Source: Nitrosomonas sp. | GTDB taxonomy: Bacteria; Pseudomonadota; Gammaproteobacteria; Burkholderiales; Nitrosomonadaceae | Reading direction: 5' to 3' | DNA: 11,159 nt | Assembly (NCBI GenBank): GCA_005779435.1 | Contig: SXJH01000174.1 | Location: forward strand, 1 to 11,159 | Part shown: positions 1 through 5,524 of the stretch, piece by piece | Position numbering within the stretch: position 1 is the first letter of the stretch | Layout of the letters: each line of letters begins with the position of its first letter | Program-made: the position numbers and the translations under genes | The notes under the pieces: generated by a model | Told to the model about the DNA's origin: nothing | Databases searched by the model: none | The model's input: only the letters and a program-made list of their open reading frames with translations

Positions 1-28
1 GACGCTCTACCAGCTGAGCTAAGCACCC
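1..28 (-). tRNA. tRNA, 5' part only (probably tRNA-Val)
   Basis: Read on the minus strand, position 28 begins a seven-base acceptor strand GGGTGCT. It is followed by TA and a D arm with paired GCTC and GAGC around a loop containing GG, then G and the first two bases of the anticodon stem. This is a canonical tRNA 5' half. The window edge removes the anticodon, so identity cannot be read. The acceptor and D-arm sequence resembles bacterial tRNA-Val, and a tRNA-Val downstream of hupB is familiar in Proteobacteria; that identity is an inference. The tRNA starts only 14 bases after the hupB stop codon with no terminator between, so read-through from hupB is possible. Confidence 0.85.
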
Positions 29-42
29 GGTTAGAAAGCCCG

Positions 43-315
43 CTAGTTTACTGCATCTTTGAGTGCTTTACCAGCACTGAATTTAGGAACTTTAGCCGCT
101 TTGATTTTAATTGCAGCGCCGGTGCGCGGATTGCGGCCAGTCCGTGCAGCTCTTGTACCTACTTTAAAAGTTCCAAATCCGACCAGAGTTACACTTTCAT
201 TCTTTTTGAGTGCGCCTTTTATTGCAGTCAATGCTCCATCCAACGCGCTTCCTGCCGAGGCTTTAGAAATTTTAGCCGATTTTGCGATTGCTTCAATGAG
301 TTCGGATTTGTTCAT
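43..315 (-). CDS. hupB: DNA-binding protein HU (HU-beta type)
   Basis: This 90-residue protein has the usual HU length. HU is a small basic dimer that bends and compacts DNA in the nucleoid and assists replication, repair and transcription. The N-terminal helices (about 1-40) are followed by the family signature around GFGTF (46-50). The DNA-binding arm carries RNPRTG (61-66), whose Pro63 is the residue that intercalates between base pairs in known HU structures. The C-terminal helix ends in KALKDAVN. The ATG at 315 is preceded by an AAGGGG Shine-Dalgarno sequence about six bases upstream, which fixes the start. It is probably monocistronic, from a sigma70-type promoter at 372-400, with a tRNA close behind it. 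IHF is excluded by the overall HU-type sequence; the choice of hupB over hupA is by context. Confidence 0.97.
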   Translation of the reverse strand: MNKSELIEAIAKSAKISKASAGSALDGALTAIKGALKKNESVTLVGFGTFKVGTRAARTGRNPRTGAAIKIKAAKVPKFSAGKALKDAVN

Positions 316-371
316 ATAATTCCCCTTCTAAGTTAATGGTAATTAAATCACAAGCTAATACTGCAGTCGCT

Positions 372-400
372 CTTATATCAAGCCGCTAACGCCCGGTCAA
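372..400 (-). promoter_or_regulatory. sigma70-type promoter of hupB
   Basis: On the minus strand a -35 box TTGACC (395-400) is followed after exactly 17 bases by a -10 box TATAAG (372-377). Transcription would start near 365, giving a leader of about 50 bases before the hupB ATG at 315. The boxes are close to consensus with ideal spacing. A second pair, TTGATA (376-381) and TATTAG (355-360), has only 15 bases between and is less likely. Confidence 0.65.
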
Positions 401-552
401 GCAAATTTGAGGCGCCTTTATGCGACCAATTCATCCGCTATTTCGCCCTTCATCAGACATCGGTTCATATCAAAACAAAATAACTAAAATTAATCAATAT
501 ATTACAACACATATATCGAGATTACCCCAATATACCCCGGAGCATTTTACGA
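401..552. other. Non-coding gap between gpsA and hupB, with an AT-rich tract
   Basis: The stretch upstream of the hupB promoter and downstream of the gpsA stop codon has no convincing gene. Positions 471-515 are very AT-rich, with 7 G or C in 45 bases, against a roughly balanced window. Such a tract could bind nucleoid proteins or act as a distant upstream element for hupB. I found no hairpin followed by a T-run that would serve as a gpsA terminator. Confidence 0.5.
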
Positions 553-1545
553 TCAATAAGTTTCTGATTTTTGTTCGCGATTTAGCAACACTTCTACGGC
601 TGCCCGCGCCGATACGCTGCCATGCAATATATTGCAAACAGCTTGCGTAATCGGCATTTCAATGTTCAATTTCGTCCCCAAACGCAAAACCGATTGCGCG
701 GTATGCACACCCTCGGCAACATGTCCGAGCGCATCGAGGATATCCTGCAAAGACTTGCCTTGCGCAAGCATGAGACCTACTTGCCTGTTCCGAGACAAAT
801 CGCCGGTACTCGTCAGAATCAAATCACCCAGTCCGGCAAGCCCCATGAAAGTTTTCATATCGCCGCCCAAACCAAGTCCCAGGCGCGTGATTTCCATCAA
901 TCCCCGGGTAATCAATGCAGCACGGGCATTATGACCAAACCCCAAGCCATCGGAAATACCTGCTGCAATGGTAATCACATTCTTGACCGCACCGCCGGTT
1001 TCCACGCCCACGACGTCATGGCTGGTATAAATGCGCAATCTTGCACTGTGCAACTCGGCAGCCATTTTGGCGGCAAAATCGGCGCACCCGGAAGCCAATG
1101 TCAGTGCGGTTGGCAATCCTTGCGCAACTTCCTCGGCAAAACTGGGCCCCGACAAAACACCTAAATGAGACGCCATATCCGCATACGCCTCTTGAACAAC
1201 TTGATGCGGCAAAAAAGCGGTTTCAGCCTCAAATCCTTTGCATCCCCAAATAACCGGAACCCGGATCTCATAACCCGCCATAGCGCGCAGCGTTTCCCGC
1301 AAACCCGCAACAGGCACGACGATCAAGGCAAGATTTGCCGCATGCAACGCTTCGGCAAGGTTTGATGTAATCCTTAACGATTGCGGTAACGAATGACCCG
1401 GAAGAAAGCTTTGATTGATACGCCGCCGATCCATCTCAATTGCATGATCAGGATCCTTGGTCCATAGACTGATATTGTGACGCGCCGATAAATTGATTGC
1501 TAACGCGGAACCCCAAGCACCGGCGCCCAGTACCGCAATTTTCAT
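553..1545 (-). CDS. gpsA: NAD(P)H-dependent glycerol-3-phosphate dehydrogenase
   Basis: GpsA reduces dihydroxyacetone phosphate to sn-glycerol 3-phosphate in the cytosol, the first step of phospholipid backbone synthesis. The N-terminus carries the dinucleotide-binding motif GAGAWG (residues 7-12). The substrate-binding Lys is in GCKGFE (Lys103), GPSFAEEV lies at about 133-140, and the catalytic Lys188 is in GGAVKNV. The C-terminal helical domain contains FMGLAGLGDL and STGDLSRNR. The length of 330 residues is normal. I chose the ATG at 1545 over a TTG three codons upstream because the protein then begins MKIAVLGAGAWG as in the family. That ATG also overlaps the stop of the preceding gene as ATGA, which suggests translational coupling. 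It is the last gene of the minus-strand operon that begins at 3221. Confidence 0.97.
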   Translation of the reverse strand: MKIAVLGAGAWGSALAINLSARHNISLWTKDPDHAIEMDRRRINQSFLPGHSLPQSLRITSNLAEALHAANLALIVVPVAGLRETLRAMAGYEIRVPVIWGCKGFEAETAFLPHQVVQEAYADMASHLGVLSGPSFAEEVAQGLPTALTLASGCADFAAKMAAELHSARLRIYTSHDVVGVETGGAVKNVITIAAGISDGLGFGHNARAALITRGLMEITRLGLGLGGDMKTFMGLAGLGDLILTSTGDLSRNRQVGLMLAQGKSLQDILDALGHVAEGVHTAQSVLRLGTKLNIEMPITQAVCNILHGSVSARAAVEVLLNREQKSETY

Positions 1546-2033
1546 GAACCCCAAACCTGATTGACTTTAACATAGCCCGACTGTCCGTCGGGATGACGTA
1601 CTTTCACCCACCCCGTCGCCTCGGCATCGAGCCACTCCAGCACGCTATCTTGCTCGGCTTGAAAAATCAGCTCCGAATCTGCATCGGCGGCTTTATGAAT
1701 ACCGGCCAAAGGTGCCGTGACCACGACATAACGGTGCTTGCTAAGCGCTTTCTTTTCAACCCAGGCAAGACTGCCGCTGCTGTCGCGCACTTTCGCCCAG
1801 CCATCTACTTCAACCACGACTTCGACGGGAAGAAAGCGGTTTGCTACAAATAACTTATCCGCCTTTAGCGAAGGCGCATCGTACATGATGACCACATCCT
1901 CGGATATCGAATAAAACTCCATCTCGGCCGTTGCATAACCGGAAAACAAAATCAAATAGCCCAGCAACAAAGCCGTAACGACCCTTGCTCTGCATAATCC
2001 GATCAACCGATTCTTACCCATTGATACGCCCAT
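1542..2033 (-). CDS. Secreted protein with two bacterial SH3-type domains
   Basis: This 163-residue protein is of unknown exact function. A basic start and a hydrophobic segment (about 18-36) ending in GYATA look like a Sec signal peptide with cleavage before EMEF at about 37. The mature part is two tandem SH3_4-like units, about 40-98 and 102-160. Each ends in a matching segment: GWAKVRDSSGSLAWV in the first and GWVKVRHPDGQSGYV in the second. Bacterial SH3 domains commonly bind peptidoglycan peptides, so a periplasmic cell-wall role is inferred. The start is uncertain: neither the ATG at 2033 nor an in-frame ATG at 2021 has a strong ribosome site, and a small hairpin lies just upstream. It is 24 bases downstream of secB, and its TGA overlaps the gpsA start. 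Confidence 0.85.
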   Translation of the reverse strand: MGVSMGKNRLIGLCRARVVTALLLGYLILFSGYATAEMEFYSISEDVVIMYDAPSLKADKLFVANRFLPVEVVVEVDGWAKVRDSSGSLAWVEKKALSKHRYVVVTAPLAGIHKAADADSELIFQAEQDSVLEWLDAEATGWVKVRHPDGQSGYVKVNQVWGS

Positions 2034-2041
2034 CGAAATTA

Positions 2042-2056
2042 CCGGAATTTATCCGG
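2042..2056 (-). repeat. Small hairpin before the SH3-protein gene
   Basis: A perfect five-base inverted repeat, CCGGA and TCCGG with a five-base loop, sits between the secB stop (2058) and the start of the next gene (2033). It occupies the place where a ribosome-binding site would be expected. It could be an mRNA processing or translation-tuning element, but the stem is short and chance is possible. Confidence 0.35.
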
Positions 2057-2057
2057 C

Positions 2058-2492
2058 TTAATTTTTACTCTTTTTTTGTTGATACATGGCTTCAAAATTG
2101 ACCGGATTGAGAATAACCGGCGGAAAACCCGCCCGAATCACAACATCGGATACCACTTCCCGTAAATAAGGAAACAAAATATTCGGACAACCGATACCTA
2201 AAACCGGATCTATCTCACCGTCGGGGATATTGTGAATACGAAAAATACCCGACTGCTGCGCCTCAACCAAGAACATGATCTTATCCTTCATCTTGGCAGT
2301 GACCGTCGCTGTCAACAAAACCTCATACAACCCCTCATCGCTATTGATATCGATACTTTTGGAATCAAGCTGCAGATTTATTTCCGGCGTATCGCGCTCC
2401 AAGAAAATGTTCGGCGCATGCGGAATTTCTAAAGACAAATCCCTGATATAGATCTTTTCTATCGCAAAAACAGGCTGTTGTTGCTCGCTCAT
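2058..2492 (-). CDS. secB: Protein-export chaperone SecB
   Basis: SecB is a cytosolic tetrameric chaperone that keeps preproteins unfolded and passes them to SecA for export through SecYEG. The 144-residue product is close to the usual 145-165. It contains the family hallmarks YIRDLSLEIPHAPNIF (15-30), the strand-rich middle with LLTATVTAK, and the segment around GIGCPNILFPYLREVVSDVVIRAG; the C-terminus is NFEAMYQQKKSKN. The start at 2492 has AAAAAGG about six bases upstream. It lies 24 bases after grxC in the same operon, as in E. coli, where secB follows grxC and precedes gpsA. Here one additional gene separates secB from gpsA. Confidence 0.97.
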   Translation of the reverse strand: MSEQQQPVFAIEKIYIRDLSLEIPHAPNIFLERDTPEINLQLDSKSIDINSDEGLYEVLLTATVTAKMKDKIMFLVEAQQSGIFRIHNIPDGEIDPVLGIGCPNILFPYLREVVSDVVIRAGFPPVILNPVNFEAMYQQKKSKN

Positions 2493-2516
2493 ATATACCT
2501 TTTTATCAATTATAAA

Positions 2517-2774
2517 TCAGGATGCCAGCAAAGCCGTCAACCCCCCCTGACGATCCAATGAAGACAAGTCGTCGAATCCGCCCACATGCCGTTCGCCGAT
2601 ATAAATCTGCGGAACCGTGCGGCGGCCTGTCTTTTCCATCATCTCCGCCCGTCGCTCAGGCTCGAGATCCACACGAATTTTTTCAATTTCTTGCACACCC
2701 TTGGCAAGCAGCAAACTCTCCGCCATTTTGCAATAAGGACAAAACCCTGTTGTATACATCGTCACCTTCGGCAT
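2517..2774 (-). CDS. grxC: Glutaredoxin 3
   Basis: This is an 85-residue dithiol glutaredoxin that reduces disulfides and glutathione mixed disulfides with glutathione in the cytosol. The redox motif is CPYC at residues 12-15. The cis-proline motif TVP is at 53-55, and the glutathione-contact segment GGFDDL is at 65-70. All family landmarks are present, and the length matches GrxC. AGGAG about six to seven bases upstream of the ATG at 2774 is a strong ribosome site. The gene begins nine bases after the rhodanese stop and is followed by secB after 24 bases, so the three are almost certainly co-transcribed. Confidence 0.97.
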   Translation of the reverse strand: MPKVTMYTTGFCPYCKMAESLLLAKGVQEIEKIRVDLEPERRAEMMEKTGRRTVPQIYIGERHVGGFDDLSSLDRQGGLTALLAS

Positions 2775-2783
2775 GCAACGCTC

Positions 2784-3221
2784 CTACCGCTTCACCATGG
2801 GCAAACCGGCTCGTTTCCATGAATCTATGCCGCCTATCAAATTCACTACGTGAGCAAAACCCTGTTTTTTCAAAAACAAGCTGGGTTTATTGGAATGCAC
2901 ACCGCCACGGTAAATTACCACAATCGGTTTTTCTTTAAAACGCTCCAGCTCAGCCCAGCGTTCCTCGATTTTCTCCGACGGCACATGCTTCGCATTCGGT
3001 AAATGCCCGGTCGTGAATTCGCTATCGTCGCGAACATCCAGTACCACAGCGTCCTGATAATTGATCAGTTGCACAGCTTCCCGCGTATCGATTTCTTTGA
3101 TTCCACCCCGCACCACCATCGGCCATAACAGCATCAAACCGCTGATTATCGCGGTAATCAAAAAAAGCAGATTTTCCAATCTGCCGAAAATAAAGTGACC
3201 TTGAAACAACGATAATTCCAT
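2784..3221 (-). CDS. Membrane-anchored rhodanese-like protein (YibN type), catalytic Cys absent
   Basis: The 145-residue protein has one hydrophobic segment (about 17-37) followed by a single rhodanese domain (about 43-143). The domain includes VVLDVRDDSEFTTGHLPNA and ends in GGIDSWKRAGLPMV. The membrane anchor plus domain, and the position before grxC-secB, match E. coli YibN. In active rhodaneses the loop reads C-x-x-G-x-R, with Cys carrying the persulfide. Here it reads YRGGVHS, with Tyr104 in the Cys position (codon at 2910-2912) and His109 in the Arg position (2895-2897). It is therefore probably not a sulfurtransferase. A scaffolding or binding role at the inner membrane is inferred, perhaps related to membrane-protein insertion. 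It is the first gene of the minus-strand operon; the ribosome site is weak. Confidence 0.9.
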   Translation of the reverse strand: MELSLFQGHFIFGRLENLLFLITAIISGLMLLWPMVVRGGIKEIDTREAVQLINYQDAVVLDVRDDSEFTTGHLPNAKHVPSEKIEERWAELERFKEKPIVVIYRGGVHSNKPSLFLKKQGFAHVVNLIGGIDSWKRAGLPMVKR

Positions 3222-3264
3222 ACAATTTCTTACGCCATTAAATAAATTGCCTATTTTATCAGAA

Positions 3265-3279
3265 ACGTAAAAGTTACGT
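3265..3279. promoter_or_regulatory. Perfect 15-bp palindrome in the divergent promoter region
   Basis: ACGTAA and TTACGT flank a three-base centre (AAG). The element lies 44 bases upstream of the rhodanese start, where the promoter of the minus-strand operon would be expected. The symmetry suits a dimeric regulator, but no family can be named from it. Confidence 0.4.
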
Positions 3280-3301
3280 GACCTCCTTGCAGCCGGTATC
3301 G

Positions 3302-3322
3302 CGGCGATCGACCGCCGTTTTT
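3302..3322 (+). terminator. Hairpin with T-tract, terminator-like
   Basis: CGGCG (3302-3306) pairs with CGCCG (3313-3317) around a six-base loop, followed directly by five T (3318-3322). This is a short version of a Rho-independent terminator for plus-strand transcription. No plus-strand gene ends nearby, so it would act as a block to stray transcription or as a leader element ahead of gpmA. The stem is only five pairs, so the call is tentative. Confidence 0.35.
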
Positions 3323-3415
3323 GCTAAAAACCGACAACCCGAGCATTATTCGCGCAAAAGAATCAGTCAGATACTGTGTTTACGATCAAAAATATAATAG
3401 AATAACCGCCGTTTT
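3311..3415 (+). repeat. 11-bp direct repeat ACCGCCGTTTT, two copies
   Basis: The sequence ACCGCCGTTTT occurs at 3311-3321 and again at 3405-3415, 94 bases apart in the gpmA upstream region. The first copy forms the right arm and T-tract of the hairpin at 3302-3322. The second starts at about the predicted transcription start, seven bases after the TATAAT box. Confidence 0.5.
3393..3398 (+). promoter_or_regulatory. Candidate -10 box of the gpmA operon
   Basis: A consensus TATAAT lies 59 bases before the gpmA ATG, giving a start near 3405 and a leader of about 53 bases. No good -35 box is found at 16-18 bases upstream, so the promoter may need an activator, or the match may be chance in an AT-rich stretch. 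Confidence 0.4.
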
Positions 3416-3457
3416 AAGCTATTTGATGTCATTCACTCCTCTTTTTAAAAGCTCAAC

Positions 3458-4207
3458 ATGAAAAAAATTGTTCTCCTGCGGCATGGAGAAAGCACCTGGA
3501 ACAAAGAAAATCGATTTACTGGCTGGACGGACGTTGATTTAACGCCACAAGGCGTACTGGAAGCCCGGAGCGCCGGCCGATTATTGCGCGAGCATGGCTT
3601 TACATTCGATATCGCCTACACCTCCGTTCTTAAGCGCGCCATTCGCACGTTATGGCTCGTACTGGACGAAATGGATCAAATGTGGATCCCCGTTGAGCAT
3701 AGCTGGCGCTTGAACGAGCGCCATTACGGCGCACTACAAGGGCTCAATAAAGCGGAAACGGCTGAAAAATATGGCGATGAGCAGGTGCTGATTTGGCGCC
3801 GGAGCTACGACATCAGCCCCCCGGCATTAGACACTAACGACGATCGCTATGCCGGCGCCGATCCACGCTATAAAAATCTGGCAGCGCACGACATCCCGCT
3901 GACCGAATGCCTTAAGGATACGGTAGCCAGATTTCTTCCTTACTGGAATACCAGCATCGCACCGCAAATCGAAGCGGGAAAAAACGTCGTCATCGCAGCG
4001 CACGGCAATTCGCTACGCGCATTGGTTAAGTACCTGGATAATATTTCGGACGGCGATATACTCAATTGCAACATTCCAACCGGCATCCCGCTCGTCTATG
4101 AATTGGACGACCACTTAAAACCCATCAAAAATTATTATCTCGGAAATCAGACGCACATACAGGAAGCCATGCAATCAGTAGCCAATCAAGGCAAATCGTC
4201 CGGTTGA
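3458..4207 (+). CDS. gpmA: 2,3-bisphosphoglycerate-dependent phosphoglycerate mutase
   Basis: The enzyme interconverts 3-phosphoglycerate and 2-phosphoglycerate in glycolysis and gluconeogenesis in the cytosol. The 249-residue product has every landmark of the cofactor-dependent family. RHGES holds the phospho-accepting His9, NRFTGWTDVDLT follows at about 18-29, and LNERHYGALQG holds Glu87. RRSYDISPP lies at about 114-122, and AAHGNSLRAL contains the second catalytic His182. The numbering is one below that of E. coli GpmA. The ATG at 3458 gives the family N-terminus; the ribosome site is weak. It heads the plus-strand operon, with the EnvC-like gene 18 bases after it. In E. coli the same position beside envC is taken by the unrelated cofactor-independent mutase GpmM. 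Confidence 0.97.
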   Translation: MKKIVLLRHGESTWNKENRFTGWTDVDLTPQGVLEARSAGRLLREHGFTFDIAYTSVLKRAIRTLWLVLDEMDQMWIPVEHSWRLNERHYGALQGLNKAETAEKYGDEQVLIWRRSYDISPPALDTNDDRYAGADPRYKNLAAHDIPLTECLKDTVARFLPYWNTSIAPQIEAGKNVVIAAHGNSLRALVKYLDNISDGDILNCNIPTGIPLVYELDDHLKPIKNYYLGNQTHIQEAMQSVANQGKSSG

Positions 4208-4225
4208 AATTTTGCTCATCCCGAC

Positions 4226-5479
4226 ATGAGTATGAACGACGCGCTTGTTCGATCCCAACCAATTTATCCGACCGCAGAAACAATCCCTTCAACTCATAAA
4301 CGGTGCGTTCAATGGGCGATTTTGCTCGGCATAGTGTTTTTTTGCTACTCAACCGCAGCGCATTCAAATAATCAAGAGAATCTCCAATTGCTCCGGGATC
4401 GCATTCAATCTTTGCAAAAAGACCTGATCGGCAAGGTGGAACTCAAACAGGAAACATCGGAAGCATTGCAAAGAACCGCGCAAACCATCAGCGCCATTAC
4501 CGGAAAATTAACCGAACTCAAAGAAGAAGACCGGAAAGCGATCGCAGAACATCGTCAATTTCAAAATCAATATCAAGAAATCAAAAGCAAAACCGAACTG
4601 GAGCGCGATCGACTTGAAAAATTACTTTATCAGCAATATATAACAGGAAAGCAGGATTATTTACGACTGGCTCTGAATCAACAAAATCCCAATCAAATCG
4701 CTCGCGCCGCCTATTATCACCAGCGGCTTTCCCTGGCTCGGATCGACGGCATCAAAGATCTCCAATCCAACCAAGAGAAGCTCGAAGCATTGATTCAATC
4801 CAGTCGTCGAAAAAAAGAAGAAATAGCCGCGATACAAGCGGAATACTTCGATCAACGCAAGAAATTGGAGCAAGAAAAAATCAAACAACAAAATCTGCTT
4901 GCTCAAGTTTCCGGGCAGATCGACAAACAGCAGCAAGAAATCGACAAACTCAAGAAAGATGAAAAACAACTCACGAACTTAATTGAAGAAATCAATAAAG
5001 CAGCCACGCAAAAAGAATCGAACACCGGCGGCACCGCATCGATCAATCGCAAACTGCCGGATGCCTCCTTAACCGATGCGCCGTTTCCAACGCTAAAAGG
5101 TAAATTAAATTTACCGGTACGAGGGAAACTTGTGAATACTTTCGGTGGTCAACGCTCTGGTAAACAATTAACGTGGAAAGGTCTGTTTATTCAATCGAAC
5201 GAAGGCAATGAAGTTAAGGCAATATCACCCGGAAAGGTTGTTTTTGCCGATTGGCTAAGAGGTTTTGGAAATCTGATCATCCTGGATCACGGCAGCGGCT
5301 ACATGAGCCTATATGGCAATAATGCAACACTCCGCAAACAAGTCGGCGAAACGATACGGGGCGGAGAAACAATCGCAATCGTCGGAAATAGCAGTGGTAA
5401 TTTAGATACAGGACTATACTTCGAACTTCGCCATCAAGGGAAGCCGTTTGACCCTTTGACATGGATAAAAATAGAATGA
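4226..5479 (+). CDS. envC: EnvC-type murein hydrolase activator (degenerate LytM/M23 domain)
   Basis: The 417-residue protein is predicted to be periplasmic. A hydrophobic segment at about 29-46 ending near TAAHS acts as signal peptide, after an unusually long N-terminal stretch. A charged coiled coil rich in Gln, Glu and Lys covers about 48-255. The C-terminal LytM domain (about 290-417) contains VKAISPGKVVFADWLRGFGN and ends in LYFELRHQGKPFDPLTWI. Zinc ligands of active M23 peptidases are lost: WKGLF (Trp317, Phe321) replaces HxGxD, and GLY (396-398) replaces HxH. E. coli EnvC is likewise inactive and instead activates the amidases AmiA and AmiB at the septum under FtsEX control; the same role is inferred. 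ATG codons at 4226 and 4232 are both possible starts, and neither has a clear ribosome site. Confidence 0.9.
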   Translation: MSMNDALVRSQPIYPTAETIPSTHKRCVQWAILLGIVFFCYSTAAHSNNQENLQLLRDRIQSLQKDLIGKVELKQETSEALQRTAQTISAITGKLTELKEEDRKAIAEHRQFQNQYQEIKSKTELERDRLEKLLYQQYITGKQDYLRLALNQQNPNQIARAAYYHQRLSLARIDGIKDLQSNQEKLEALIQSSRRKKEEIAAIQAEYFDQRKKLEQEKIKQQNLLAQVSGQIDKQQQEIDKLKKDEKQLTNLIEEINKAATQKESNTGGTASINRKLPDASLTDAPFPTLKGKLNLPVRGKLVNTFGGQRSGKQLTWKGLFIQSNEGNEVKAISPGKVVFADWLRGFGNLIILDHGSGYMSLYGNNATLRKQVGETIRGGETIAIVGNSSGNLDTGLYFELRHQGKPFDPLTWIKIE

Positions 5480-5524
5480 GCATCGGAACCACCCACATCA
5501 ATTTGACCCGCGCGGAGAAAGTAA

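Noticed and set aside
420..650. Open frame of 76 codons on the plus strand in the hupB-gpsA gap
   Set aside because: It runs into gpsA, has no ribosome site and no recognisable sequence. It is more likely chance in an AT-rich stretch.
622..1164. Open frame of 180 codons on the plus strand opposite gpsA
   Set aside because: It lies wholly inside gpsA on the opposite strand, has no recognisable domain or ribosome site, and its composition reflects the antisense of a well-conserved gene.
1543..1554. TTG start of gpsA three codons upstream
   Set aside because: The ATG at 1545 gives the family N-terminus and an ATGA overlap with the preceding stop, so the longer form is not needed.
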